Source: Cycas panzhihuaensis (taxonomy: Eukaryota > Cycadophyta). From it: a stretch of 64,000 nt of DNA. The stretch covers positions 110,491,741 through 110,555,740 of the forward strand of contig CM041465.1 of NCBI GenBank assembly GCA_023213395.1, written 5' to 3'. Positions 34,835 through 47,640 of this stretch are shown one piece after another. Numbering within the stretch: the first letter of the stretch is position 1; the number at the start of each line of letters is the position of its first letter. The translations under genes were made by a program, and so were the position numbers. The notes under the pieces are model-generated. The model made no database searches. It was not told the origin of the DNA and worked only from the letters and a program-made list of their open reading frames with translations.

Positions 34835-34846
34835 TGGTATCATATC
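34835..34846 (+). other. Primer binding site of Copia-2
   Basis: TGGTATCATATC, two bases after the LTR; the first eight bases match the initiator-Met tRNA primer site. Confidence 0.7.
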
Positions 34847-36973
34847 TTACTTCCTTTATATTCCTCACTTGTACTTACAATGGAGCCATCACTTCCTTCT
34901 CCCTCATAATTCATGTGGTGAAGGAGCTTGTCAAAGTGGATTTAAAAATATTTTCAAGTTTTTATCATAGCATATTTAGTATTGTTTGCTTTCCCTTTCT
35001 CTTTTGAAGGTTTGGGTGTACAATACAAGGAGTTGTAAGGCCCAAGGATTATAATCCTTTAGTGGCCATTTATGTTATCTTATTCTTCTTTTCTTTCCGC
35101 TCTTTTTATCCATTTAACAAGGGGAAATGGTGTCGAAAATTTTCCATCTATTAGAAGAATGATTGTAAGGGGAGGTTTTACCCAATTTGAAAAAATATAT
35201 TTGAGTCATTTAAAATATCTATTATTATATGCTCTCACCTTGCCTATATTGGGATCCTAGTGATCAAAAAATGATGAAAATTTCATATGGTATGATGTGT
35301 TAATGAGATATTAGCAAGCTAGAAATTTTATAAAAATAAAATGTGCCTGTTAAACTTCACAGGTCTATAAAATCTTCTACAGAGTCTAATTGACCTAATT
35401 TTAATTGTTAAAGATGAGCTCTAAGTCTACTTTCCATCATAAAAACTAGCACCTAATTTTGATGTCGTATGAGAAAGTTATTGCTATTTTAGTGAACAAC
35501 AATTATTTTTAGTAATAATTCTAGAAAAATATATTCTCCTAATTTTGCAAGACTGCCAAAAAAATTTTCAACTAATTCCATTTCTCAGAGATGAATCTCT
35601 AAGTCTATTTTACAATACAAAAATTGGCACTCAATTTCATTATCATGAGAGAAAGTTATTTCTGTTTTAGTGAAGACTACTTTTTTTTTTTTTTTTTTTT
35701 GTATTAAGAAAAATATGAAGAAATTTTCTTCGTTCTTTTATAAGGCTTTAAAGCCTATTATAAAAGTGAGTAAAAAAACACTTGGATTAGAGTAATATTT
35801 GATGTCCTCACTCACTTATCAGTATTACATTTCAGCACTCCAAAATCACTTTATAAGTAAGCACTCTAAAGACACTCCAAGCAAGCAATCTATTTTTAAT
35901 TATATATACGTTTGATGTAAATTCAATAATCCTTTCACTCTCCCTAAAAGAAATGCAACACATACATTATTTTATGTCATCTTGTACTTGTTTATACATT
36001 TTCCAAGGTTGAGATACCTTGGTTGGCAGGATGTCGTGCCATGGAGATGTCGGTTTCAAGTTGGGATTGGACTAAACCAGAATATTGGTGAGGTTTGGTT
36101 AGCTATACCATCATGCCTCAATCAGGGATCATCTTAATAACCAACTAGGAAAACTAAAACTTAAAATATGATATTAAAATATACATGATCTAATATCCAT
36201 CATAGCCATGGGTATGTATGTACCACTCTTTAGAGGAGGTATATTACTATTCATTGGTGAACTAGATGAGGATTGGACGTACATGGGCTCCGTTGTGACT
36301 TGGATTTCATCACCAAACATAATTGTAGGTATCATGGGTGAAGGCCAACTTAATTCTACTAGAAGCCTAGGCATCCCTTCAACAACCTTAACTATATATT
36401 GGACATAAGTTAGAGGTTATTGGGTTGATTACGCATCCTACATTTAAGTTTCAAGTTGTGTACACCTAATGATGTCGACTTCTACATTGGCCTATAATCT
36501 TATATATTGATCACTTACTTATTTATAAAAGGTGATCCATAATGTAATGATAATCATAGTACTTCTCATATTCCTACTATGTTAGGTTAATATTTTCCAC
36601 AAGTGTTATTGGTCAATTTCCATCATAGTGCTTTTCATATTCTTGTTGTTTTAGGTGAATATTTGCCATAAGTGTTAGTAGGCAATTTTCATCATAGTGT
36701 TTTTCATATTCCTACTGCATCAAGTTAATATTTGTCATAAGTATTACTGACTTTTATCTAAGTTGCTCCCTTTATCTTTGAGAAACTATTATCACTTCTT
36801 CTTCCTTCTGGTACACTACTTTATTGCATCTCCCATTTGTAAATAGTGATTAGTCATTTCTTGCCATCACTTTTATAGTCCCTTGTTCATTTCTTCCTTT
36901 CTCAAAAGACACCATGCCTTCATAGTTTAAGCAAAATATAAACTACATTCTAAAAAGGAAAGAAAAGTAGGAC
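34847..36973 (+). other. Long leader of Copia-2, no gene, with internal repeats
   Basis: About 2.1 kb without coding signal. A segment with CTCTAAGTCTA...AAAGTTATT occurs at about 35,410 and again at about 35,590, so there is an imperfect direct duplication with a period near 176 bp. A run of about 20 T ends at 35,700. Confidence 0.6.
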
Positions 36974-37880
36974 ATGTGGTTTACTGGTGTTAGAAATACT
37001 ACAAAGTATGAAAGTCTTTGGAGAGATCACTTGCAACATACACCATCTGTTACAGCTACAACTACCTCAATTGCTTCTAAAGGAGGTGCTCCAACTGCTT
37101 CTACTAAAGTTGTAGTTAAACACCAATGGGAACTTGATGATGATAACATATGTGTAGGGATACTTCTTGTCATTGATTATTCCCTGTATAATCTCATTAA
37201 TGAAGTTGTACATGATACAACATAGAAAGTTCTTAAAGTTCTTAAGAAGAACTTTGATATTAAATCAAACTTAGAATTTGTTCACTTAGTGCTAAAGATG
37301 AACAAATTGAAAATGCAGAGAGGATACATAAATGAGACAATCAATCTCCTTCATCCAATCAAGCAAGCTATTGATAAAAATTTTAAAACTTAATGCATTA
37401 CATGGGCATTCTTGATTCAGTCATTTCTCTATATCTCAGATTACAAAAATCTATTGGGAAGTCTTCAATCTAGTGGCACTTTGAAGACCCTAAACTTTGA
37501 GGCTCTTGTTGATAAGTTTATTAGATTTGATAAGACCTTTGATGCCAACTTTGCCACTACATCAGATCTAATTGATGTTGCATTCAAAATGGAAGAAGAC
37601 ATTTTTTATACCAAAAATTAAGGTCAATACTCTCGTAGAGGTGGTAATTCCTATGGAAGAGGTAGAGGTAAACAACAAGGACAACATCCTCTTAGTCAAT
37701 AGGCTCCTCAACTTTAACAAAAATAGTCTTAAGGCCAAGGCTAAAATAATTAACCTGGACACAAATCCAGTAATCAGAGACAATCCAACTAACCCAATAC
37801 TTCATATGGGACTAGAAATTAAATAATTGTGTGCCAAAGCTGTAATAGGAAATGACACTATGCTAAAAATTACAAAACTA
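36974..37880 (+). pseudogene. Copia-2 gag remnant
   Basis: The frame contains ESLWRDHLQ, a Thr/Ser-rich stretch, and the helical gag region with LYNLINEVVHDTT and VLKKNFDIKS. A second open part (37,412-37,621) includes SALVDKF-like and EEDIFYTKN segments. A zinc knuckle at 37,832-37,873 reads CQSC, then H, then a Tyr in place of the last Cys, with TGA in the Gly position. It would form the element particle. Stops at 37,226 and others break it. Confidence 0.7.
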
Positions 37881-40800
37881 CCACCAATAAACTACTAAGC
37901 TATCAACAATACCATGATGTATATAATGTTGATAATACTTCCGTTGAAGATACTTTTGGTGGAACACAATTTTCTCATACATACCTTTAAAGAATTGAGA
38001 CCACTTCATCAAATATTATTAATAGATCCACTAAGTATATTAAGGCTTATTGTGGCTATGCTTATTCATTTTTACCTTCACTACTTAGAGTTGTAAATAG
38101 TGCCACCTCCAATACTTCACCTTGGATCATGGATACTGGAGCAATACAACACATGACTTGTCATCATCAATTCTTTCAGGATTTTAACTTTGAAGTTCCT
38201 GGTGTTGTACACATGGCTGATAAATCATCTCAACCAATTAAAAGACTTGGAACTATTTTTTTGAAACTCCCAGGCCTTTGAGATTTTACCCTTATTGATG
38301 TTTTATATATTCCTTCTCTAAAGAAGAACCTACTCTCCCTGTCTACCCTTGTCTCTCGTGGATTTTATCTAAGTGTAACTACAAATAATCAAACTCTTTG
38401 TTTCATTCACCTTCCTTCAAATGCTGTTGTTATGACTATAATTCTTGATGGCAAATATTTTTTCCTAATTAGCTCACCATCCTCTAAAGCCAACTATGTT
38501 GATGATAACTCTACTTTTATCACAACCCTGAATCCTCAAAAGTTGTCCCAAGTGGCCCTATGGCATTCCTGTATGGGCCATATCAAAATTAATTATTTAA
38601 GATAACTATATGCCACTCTTCCTAGTATACCTAGGCTCTCCTCTAAGACCTTCAAATGTAAAGCATGTATCATTGCCAAATCTCAAATACAACCATTTCC
38701 TTATAGTCAGTGGAAATCTAGCCAAACTTTGAAGCTTGTACACTCAGATATATGTGGTCTTATGTCCATCCCTTCTCTCAAATAGAAGTGGTACTATATT
38801 ACTTTCATTGATAATTTTACCGAGAAAGTATAGGTTGCTTTTCTTGCAAAGCAAGATGAAGCTTTTTCTATGTTTGAAGTTTTCAAGGCCCATGTGGAAA
38901 ATGAATCTAGATTTAAGATCAAAATACTCATGACTGATAATGGTGGTAAGTGCACATCTAATGAGTTTGAATTATACCTATATCAACATGGAATCAAATA
39001 TTAGACTACTATTGCAGGTAGACCCCAGGAAAATGGAGTTGTCAAGCGCATAAACAGGACCATCATGAATATGGATTGTGCTATGCTGGTATATACGAAT
39101 GTCCCTATATATCTTTAGGATGAGGCTATTTTGACTGTCGTGTATTGTATCAACACTATTAGTCCCTCCAAGCTTGGCCTCTCCACATGAAATATAGTAT
39201 GGACAAACCCCCTCTATCTCCCACTTCAAAATTTTTGGCTCTACTTGTTATGCTCACATTCTGGAGGAACACAAAAACAAGCTCCAAGATAGATCCCTTA
39301 AAGGCATCTTTATTAGATACCCTATGGACAAAAATGGGTATAAGGTTTTCATACCTTCATAGCATAAAATCATCATTACTAGAGATGTTATCTTTGTAGA
39401 GACTGAAGATTAATTACTTAGACTTGAGTCCAAGATACCTTCATATCGATTTAATAATGCTACTGAATTTGATATACATATTCTAAAATTTAGGGGGAGG
39501 GATACTCAATAATTGCTTAAAATCTTAGAATTTGACAATAAAGCCCTAGAGGATATAAACTGTGACTCCCAGTCAATATGTGTATACATCTAGTACCATC
39601 ATTTACAAATAGCCAAGTTGACAAAGGCAAAGTCATAACAAAAAGATCATCTTCTCCAATATATGTGGCTAGCCCATCTTCTCTAGCATCATCAACTTCC
39701 TCCATGCCAAACGTTTCACATGATCTTTTTTAGGATCAAAATGAAGACCAAGAAGCTGTGGAAATAAGAATATCATTCCTAACTTGAGGTTTTTGTGAAG
39801 CCTATCAACTACACAAGGACATGCGACCAGATGAGGTAGGTAAAACTGGCACTAGAAGTGCCTAGAGCGTAAGGATATATGAATCACTTTTTGTTGAGCT
39901 TGAACAAGAAGAACTATATCTTACTCTTAATGAAGAGGCCCTAACGTACCAAGAAGTTGTAAAGCATGTAGCTTGGAGAAATTTCATGAATGAAAAGTAC
40001 CAATCTCTTATCAAGAACGGTATATGGGAGCTTGTTGATCTACCACTTAGAAGAAAGATAGTTCACAACAAATGGGTGTTTAAAATAAGTACAAATTAGA
40101 TGGCACCCTAGAAAAACATAAGGCAAGGTTGGTAGCAAAAGAATTCATGTAAAGGGAAGGCATTGACTACATTGAAATCTTTGCTCCTATAACTAAGTGG
40201 CCTACAATTAGAACTCCTATAACCTTGGATACTCAATAGGGTTGGAAAATCCACTAACTTAATGCTAAGACTACATTTCTCAATGGGGACCTTAAAGAAG
40301 AAATTTACATGGCTCAATTAGAAGGATATGAGATTGGAGGTCAAGAGCATAAGGTTTGCAAGCTCAAAAAGTCCTTATATGGCCTAAAATAAACCCCTCG
40401 TGCTTAGTTTAGTAAGTTATCTGAAAGAATGAGGTAACTTAGGTATGAGGTTTGTGACTATCAAGATATTGATGCAACATTATTCATCAAGTGCCAAAAT
40501 GATAAAGTCACTTACCTCTTAATCTTTGTGGATGGTATACTAATAATGGAGAATAGTGAACAGGTAATCAGCCAGCTGAAGAAGGGTATTGCTAAAGCTT
40601 TTGAATTGTCTAACATCGGGTTGATGAAATATTACTTGGGAATTGAAGTAACTCAAAAGAATGGTAAAATCTTTCTCTCCTAAGAAAAATATATCAAAAA
40701 TCTTCTGACAAAGTTTCAGTTGGAAGGTGCTCAAACAATGGCTACACCTATGGAACCTAATGTTAAACTCTCAGCTAATGGTGACATTAGGGAGGTAGAC

Positions 40801-41436
40801 ACAATACTCTACAAGAAATTTATAGGTAGTATCATCTATACTACTAACATAAGGATAGATATTGCACACTCTATTAGCATTCTTGTAAGATTCATGACAA
40901 ATCCTAAGCAGAATCACTGGTAAGTTGCAATACAAGTGTTGAGGTACCTAAAGACAACCAACAAATATAGCCTTTTGTATGAACCCAATGTAAAATTTAA
41001 ACCTTATGCATACATAGACTCAGACTTTGCCAGAGATAAAGACATAAGAAGATCTACGTCTGGATACATAACATTTCTTTGAACAGCACCAATATCATAG
41101 AGATCCAGACACCAAAAGATAATTGTAGACTCAACTGCCAGAGCTAAATATATTACTGCTTCTAAGACATACAAGGAGGTGATATGGCGTATAAAATTAT
41201 TGAATACATTAAATACCACCCAAATGAGTTTTACTAGCTTACATGTAGATAATTAATCTACAATCCAAATGGCTAAAAATCCTATATTTCATTATCGTAC
41301 TGAACATATAAGTATGGAAGTCTACATGATTAGAGAACTAGTTCATGATGGCATAATTCAACTGGAGTACTATCCCATAGTAGATCAAGTAGTTGATATA
41401 TTCACCAAGCCACTTAAGAGGGTGAAGTTTGAATAG
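37881..41436 (+). pseudogene. Copia-2 pol remnant (protease, integrase, RT, RNase H)
   Basis: Protease: PWIMDTGA with catalytic Asp at 38,132. GAG-pre-integrase: LWHSCMGHIKINYL and CKACIIAKS near 38,570-38,680. Integrase: HSDICGLMSIPS, TDNGGKC near 38,935 and GRPQENGVVKRINRT near 39,020. RT: YQEVVKHVAWRNFMNEKY, NGIWELVDLPL, HNKWVFKI, and the catalytic site reads FVDG (40,525-40,536), with the second Asp lost. RNase H: DSDFARDKDIRRSTSGYITF near 41,020-41,080, then FHYRTEHISMEVYMIREL. Many stops replace Gln or Trp codons, and there are frameshifts around 39,230-39,400 and 40,100. Confidence 0.85.
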
Positions 41437-41505
41437 TTCTAAAGGTAACTTGGCCTTAGGACCTCCATCTCTAACTGATTAAAGGAGATGATAATAAGAC
41501 CATCA

Positions 41506-41620
41506 TACTCTATCTTATTTGTTAAAACCCCTTGTGGGCATGGAAGGACAAGGGTAAGTCTGTACTCTATCCCATTCATAAAAACCCCTTGTGGGTGTGA
41601 AAGGATAAGGGTTGTATCAT
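41506..41620. repeat. Two-copy 57-bp tandem repeat in the Copia-2 3' region
   Basis: TACTCTATC...ACCCCTTGTGGG...AAGGGT occurs from 41,506 and again from 41,563. It lies after pol and before the 3' LTR. Confidence 0.75.
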
Positions 41621-41900
41621 TTTGAAAAATTAGAACCTATGAAAACCTAAAAGGGCATGGGGGATGACCAAATGGTATATAGAGACTCAATAGATTTTAG
41701 TTATAAAATTTATTGTACTGATTGGCTATCTAGCTTTATTTAAAGAGTTGCTCGAGCCAGGTTAGTAGATTAGAAAATCTAGGGGTTTTCTTCCCAATGA
41801 GGGTTTCCCATAAAAGTGTTATAGTAGTTTACTTTGTAAGAGGCTCAAATGAAGACCTCATAGGATAAAATAGAATAGGATGAAATGACCTTCTACCATT

Positions 41901-41911
41901 AAGGAGGAGAT
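41901..41911 (+). other. Polypurine tract of Copia-2
   Basis: AAGGAGGAGAT immediately before the TG of the 3' LTR. Confidence 0.75.
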
Positions 41912-42208
41912 TGAAATGAGTTAATGTTATAAGGTCATTACCTTAGTTGATTATTTCTAAAAAGGGTCTTAAGTGAACTTTAAATTAGATCACTTAAGTG
42001 AAATTCACTTTCATGTGCATTATGTGTAATTTCATTTCACCTAACTCTAATGCTCCCTCTTTCAATATAAAAGTAAAAGCTTGATCGAGGATGCTCATTC
42101 TTACCTCCCTATTTTATGAGAGCCACTTCTTTCTCTCAAGTCTCTCTTGCTCCCATATTTGCCTTTGTATTTAGTGCATGGAGTTGAAGGATAGATCCAC
42201 TCTTTTCA
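41912..42208 (+). repeat. 3' LTR of Copia-2
   Basis: Starts TGAAATGAGTTAATG and ends CTCTTTTCA; co-linear with the 5' LTR and about equally long. Confidence 0.85.
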
Positions 42209-43333
42209 GATAAGGTATATATGAAGTCATACATGATATGGGAGGCACAGAATAAGGGACCAATTTTTGCCCATATGGTCCCCTATAGGAGAGGCATCCC
42301 CATAGGGGTAGAGTAGGTCTACCCCATAGGTTAGAAGGGGGTTTGGACCCCCATGCTCCCAAGGATATGATGTATAGCTTGGGGGCATAAAAAGTAAAGC
42401 GTCCATAGGTCATGGATGAGGGGGAATAGGAATGGCTCCCCCATGCCCCAAGCCATGAGAATATAAAGGGATAGTATATGGAAACAAAGGGGCATGAGTA
42501 ATAACTGATTGTGGTATGGTGGTTTATGCAGGAGGTATGCTTAGCCTTATTTAAGAGGTTGGCATACTATGGGGCATCCCTTGATTTAAGGGAGTACTCA
42601 CAGGTAGGGGAGCTATGGGATCAGACTCCAAAGAAGAAGAGGATATGGGCTGAGATGATGTAAAAGGGATAACAGTAGAAGAAGAGGATGCCACACTTTA
42701 GAGGAATGCTCCAATCACTTAGGGGGTGGTTGAGCACTTGCAGCTTCAAAGCATTACCTCAATGCTTCCATCGCATCCCCTAGAGGAGTTCCAACTTTCT
42801 CATATGAGATAGAGGATTCCTTATAATACCTAAAACTAGCGGGATACTCTACAGGAGCCTTCTCGCTAGGGTGAAAGGGATCCATAGGGAAGGATCCTCC
42901 TACGACATGCGTAGGGAAAGAGGGAAGGTCTAGATGAACTTTCGGTTGCTCATCCAGATAATAAGTTGGATCATTGCCCTCTTAGGTGGGATCCTGTTGA
43001 GGGTAAGAGGTCTCAAGGAGAGGCCAATCAAAAGTAAAGGAATGGTAAGCCCAATTTGACAGTACCTCTCCATTGATAATCCTAGATCAGATGTAGCAAT
43101 AGAAGAATAACATAGCTCTACTTTCGAAGGGGGGAGGCCATGTAGGTAACAAGAGAAGCATCACATTTACGTATCTACCCAGGAAACTTGGAAGTATAAA
43201 GATTAATTTAAAAGGAAGTATTGGGATGATACAACTCCCTATTAGGAACCTATGAGGTAAAAAGTGATTAGCGTTAGGAAACCAAAGGGATCTTATGTTA
43301 TGCTTACTAGCGGTTCTCTAGTATGGTCGTTAA
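42209..43333 (-). pseudogene. Element B gag, N-terminal Pro/Gly/Tyr-rich part and leader, minus strand
   Basis: Minus-strand frame 42,413-42,209 reads GSKPPSNLWGRPTLPLWG and GPYGQKLVPYSVPP, matching the A stretch around 19,870-20,000 (GLYGQNLVLHPS). Further right the match continues through the Pro/Ser-rich and acidic parts up to about 43,200. Between 43,200 and 43,333 is the short leader. B's primer-site region (43,313-43,332) reads TAACGACCATACTAGAGAAC on the minus strand, like the A site with G-to-A changes. Confidence 0.7.
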
Positions 43334-44655
43334 TGGAAGCACGCCTACAATGGGTCACTAGAAGTAATGATACACCAATTAATAATAGGCTCAGAAGGTG
43401 AAATCCTAAGAGGTATAATATAGCTTTAATTTACCCTCAAAGGCACTTGTGCACCTAGGTTTAGGGACCTACATGATGTAAGTTCCCTTCTTTGCCTATA
43501 AGACTTTAAGGTTGGTTGATTGATAGGTGTGAGAAGTATGTTGATTTGATTACTTCGTGGAGTAATGGGTTGCAGAGAGCTTAGCCTTCCTGGGTTACCA
43601 AGTTACCTAGGTAGGCTTCTCTTATCCTTGTTTGGAGAGAAGAGGTAGGTTTTCCTCGTGGAAGAGGGCGTGGTGATAGGTAGTAATCAAAGGTGGAAGA
43701 GGATGTTTAATTAGTTTCCTCCCTACCTAAATGGTTCCTATATAGTTGTAAGGTAATGTTATGTTTCACTTGGGTGTTGTATGTTTTGCTTGTTTGATTA
43801 ATTCCCTTCGGATTGTATGATAAGGATGAGTTTTGTTCAAAGTTTCTTATTGGTATGGTTTCTTGTTTGATTATGGTGTGATAAGAATGAATGTTTATGG
43901 AGTGTAATAAATAAATAGCATGTAAAAAGTATGAAACCTCACTCTCACTATGTTTCCTTTCTCTCTTTTATCTCTACAGAGCTATGGAGCCTCTATGCTA
44001 ATAAAGAAAAGAGATGCTAGTACATGTAAGATATGGAACAAAGGAATAGAGAGAGGATGCCTTTTTTCTACATGTAATCTCTAATGTTTCTCAATGTACT
44101 TTCCTAAGAAGATAATGAATAAGGAATGTGCAATTTTTCCTTTAGGTTATCCCCTTTTCCTACATACAATAAAATATCCCCAAAAGAATCTTTCACTCCC
44201 TCTCTTTTAATGGCCGTACAAATAATGAAAAATATAAACAAAAAGTGGGGGAGGAGAAGTGTTATAATAGGGGAGATTAAAGGTGAGAATGATAACAAAT
44301 AGTAGAATAATTGTTAAGAGGATAAGGTTTAAGAGTGTACACCAAGTTTATGATGTTCGGTGGTGTCTCTAACTTTGTTCCTCTTCAATTTCTCTTTGCT
44401 TGAGTTGGAGGGCTTCTTAGTTGTAGAAGCATGGGAAGGCGAAAGGGGCACCATTTACTGACCCCATGCTTAACTAAAATGAAAGTACAAACAAGAGAGC
44501 AACAAAGAAAATGGAATGAGTTGTGAAAATACAAATGGAATGTACTTGGAAGAGTGAAGTTCACCCTTCAAGTCTTTCAAATCGCTTCGGAGAGGTGTGC
44601 TCTCCACCATGTATGCACTTTAGAAAACTCTCTAAAAAAGGAGGTGCAATATCTA

Positions 44656-44698
<43 letters not shown>

Positions 44699-46305
44699 GT
44701 ATATATGTATGTATGTATCTCTTAGACTACTTTCTGCATTCAATAAGAAAGGTACAAACACCACATGCAAGCTTTCATTTATCCTTTTCAAGTAATTTAA
44801 GTGAAGAAGAGTACCAAAGATAAGAGAAAAAATGAGAGGTGCCTTGGGATGGCACTAGCCTCCCCAAATAAAAGTGATCTTCTTGGTGAAGCCAAGGGGA
44901 GTCTCCTAGTCCTTGTAACTTGAGTAACAAATCAATAAGAGGAAGAGTAGATCACAATAACAAGAGGAGTCTTCAATAATCAATAAGATGAGATCATAAT
45001 ATAAGGTGGTAACATGGCCAAATGTTAAAGAGGAAGGTGCATGCACCAAGGAGGTCTGACACTATGGGGCTTGGGAGGGGATTACCCAATGAGCAAGGGG
45101 GGTGCAAGTGTTAATATCTGCACCTATAACCCTTCTCAAAACTTCCCTTAGCCTCTGATGTGTTCCTCCATCACCCTTTCCAATAAAATTATAGTAATGG
45201 TGCAAAATTACTAGTTTAACCAAGAGGTTTCCTTCAACATTCAAAGAGAATAAATCCAAAATAATAGTGATGTTATGTAATATGAGAGCTTAAGAGCTAA
45301 AAACATAGATTCAAGTAGTCTAGATTAGAGATAAGCATTGCTAAAAATATCAAGAAACTGTTTACATCTCACCCATTTAACATGAAAGTGCTTATAATTT
45401 GAATTGAACTCATAGGAGAAAGTATGTTGCAACCTTTGAAGAAGCAAGTTTTCTTAGAAGCCAAGAGCTTGAGGAAGAAGAAGGAGAAGAATGAAAAGAG
45501 ATAGTTGTTGATGATTATAGTAGTAAATTTTGAAAGTCCTTGTAATCTGGAATCAAAATTATCCTTGTTCTCCTCTAAAAAGTGAGTTTTCTTATGTTTT
45601 TCCTTCCAAGAATGAGACAAAAGATCCTCAATTCAAATCAAAATAGGAATTTTATTGCATGAAATGCTGCCCAAGACTATTGCACCTCGATTTGGGCATG
45701 CCACCAAGCATCTAACAATGTCATGGGTGCATTAATTTATAAATTTGAACATTGTTAGGTGCACTTATCAAATTAATAGTCACACCACGAACTTCTTTGT
45801 GGTACTACAAACATATCCCCAGTGTCGTGAGATACTTCGTAGGACCAGGGACAATCAGAGTGATACTGACAATAATTAACGTGGGATGATAACAGGATGT
45901 AAAAACTAATTAAAAAATGATAAAATGCTACAAGTCCCCATTCTAAATCACCTGTAGACTAGTCCTAATACCTCTAAGTGATGGATCACATATAGTAGGG
46001 GTGAGGGGACCAGGCACACAGATACTAATAAGTTAAAACTCAATAAAATAAAGTTGCAAGGAGCATGGGAAAGTCACCTTATTAATTAGAAGACCATGAT
46101 AGGGGGGTATGTAGTCATTGGACTGAAGTCCTAGTTGTCATCAACATAAAACAAATACAAGCAAGCTAAGTAAACTAAACAATCATACATCTAACAGTCA
46201 CACAAGCATCAATCATAAAGGATGTGATAAAATGCAAGATAAAGACATGTATCTACATTTATTTGTGTTACAATCTCCTAGTCCATTCCCAGTGGCTGAG
46301 AAACA
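43334..46305 (-). repeat. 5' LTR of element B
   Basis: The inner end (minus-strand GTGCTTCCA) and the outer end (plus-strand GTGGCTGAGAAACA; in A GGAAGCTAGGAAACA on the same strand) both match the ends of the A LTR. Length is 2,972 bp. A middle block with TTTGTGGTACTACAAA near 45,800 resembles the GGTACCGCC block of the A LTR near 16,600. A TA microsatellite lies inside. GACAT at 46,306-46,310 is the presumed target duplication. Open frames inside are not conserved. Confidence 0.75.
44655..44722. repeat. (TA)n/(TATG)n microsatellite
   Basis: A long TA run followed by TATG units, within the B LTR; absent from the A LTR. Confidence 0.9.
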
Positions 46306-46737
46306 GACATTATGCATCACCATTTTATCTGAGAGTGGATTTAAAATGGAAAAGTTAAATACTTGTATACGCCTATTAAAGATCATTTAGAAGATATCTT
46401 TACTAAACCATTGGCTAGGGCCAAATTTGACAAATTTAGATTTTATATTGGTATTTAAGCCAACGATGTAAAAATCAAGTAGGAGTGTTAGAATTAATAT
46501 TTACATTATGGGTCTTTAAGATTAATAATGAGTCCTTAGAATATTTGGTGATTCATAGGGTTATCATTAAATATGGTGATAAGTATTAGGGCAGTTATAA
46601 GTTAATTATAGACCCTTACTAATCCCATTTAGTATACATAAATATGGAGGCCTATATATAACCTCAGATCTTTCTTAATAAATAAAATAAATTTATGAAA
46701 GTAGACCAATTCTACCTAATATTTTCTATTTCTAGCA
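46306..46737 (+). mobile_element. 3' end of Copia-4 (RNase H tail and 3' LTR)
   Basis: The first 180 bases read as the end of a Copia RNase H/pol: KVKYLYTPIKDHLEDIFTKPLARAKFDKF. A polypurine-like AAGTAGGAG precedes an LTR that starts TGTTAGAATTAAT at 46,486 and ends TCTAGCA at 46,737 (252 bp). The upstream part of this Copia lies on the far side of element B, outside the window, so B was inserted into Copia-4 near the end of its pol. Confidence 0.75.
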
Positions 46738-47282
46738 TTTTTTATATTTTGATTATGATAATTTACTTATATGAAGAATTGCCAAGAATAAATGTTTAAT
46801 GAGACCTTTAAAGATTTAAACCACTACAATAGTACCAATATGTGTTGCCTATTCACAATCAATAAAACTTAAGCAACAAATAAAACATAAGGAGATTATT
46901 GATATGGAAGAATAGTGCATAATAGATTGAGATCACATTAGAAGGAGATTACATTAAGTTGAGAAGGGCTAAATATAGACATGGAGTACAACAAATTAGG
47001 AATTCAAACCAATACCTAGTGAGAGATATGATAGAAAAAAGGAAAGAGCCTAAGATACCCTCAAACACACACACACACATGCACACATATATATATAGAG
47101 AGAGATACTTATGCTTAGATGAAAGCCTTTTTTATAGTCCTTTTCCCTGAAATATTTCCCAACCAACTTCTACTCCTACCTAACTTATTAAGTGATTATT
47201 TCTTAACAATGATAATAGTTATATAACTATTATATAACATTAATTACTGATTATAGATTAGATTATTACTAATTATCATAGG
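46738..47282. other. Unassigned AT-rich sequence with (CA)n/(TA)n/(GA)n run
   Basis: No gene seen. A compound microsatellite lies at 47,062-47,104. The last bases, ATAGG (47,278-47,282), may be the target duplication of the next element. Confidence 0.5.
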
Positions 47283-47640
47283 TGTTAAAATTATATAAAT
47301 AATCAATCATGATTTGATATTATGTTATACACACAATATTAAATACATCAAGGCTATAAAGCTATGCAGTTACAACAAATAAATAAATGTATGTGTACAA
47401 ACATATAATACAATATACTTATGGAAAATTATTACCTCCAATTATATTATAAAACATAATATATAATTATAGACACATACTATTTTATGGTTGTCCAATT
47501 ATAACTTAGGAGCTACTTGGATAACTAATAACTAAATATATGAGGAAGTGTATGTATTATGGGCCCCACCTCTCGCCAAGTGCACATCAAAGAGGAAAAG
47601 CACCAATTTAGCATAAACATAAATTAGACATTATCTAGCA
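47283..47640 (-). repeat. 3' LTR of the small LTR element
   Basis: Aligns with 49,601-49,947, including shared blocks CATGATTTGATATTAT and CATAAATTAGACATTATC. Confidence 0.8.

Larger units (their letters stand above)
34535..42208 (+). mobile_element. Copia-2, full-length degenerate Copia retrotransposon
   Basis: LTRs of 298 and 297 bp with TG...CA ends bracket a 2.1-kb leader, gag, pol and a 3' untranslated part. The flanking bases are GAGCA before and GATAA after, which agree at only three of five positions, so the target duplication is uncertain. It lies within the Pro-rich part of the gag of element B, shown by gag-like minus-strand sequence on both sides. Confidence 0.85.
1355..46305 (-). 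mobile_element. Gypsy/Tat-like LTR retrotransposon B, minus strand, split by later insertions
   Basis: B is recognised by similarity to element A along nearly its whole body. Pieces in transcription order are: 5' LTR 43,334-46,305, primer site near 43,313-43,332, gag 43,200-42,209 and 34,534-33,554, pol 16,120-12,376, antisense PMD gene 9,176-11,182 on plus, separate RNase H 8,880-8,330, and 3' spacer 8,329-7,727 continuing at 1,388-1,355. Copia-2, element A, Copia-1 and Copia-3 interrupt it. Its 3' LTR is not in the window. The right end is followed by GACAT, the presumed target duplication, whose partner is off-window. The protease region is absent at the point where A is inserted. Confidence 0.8.
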
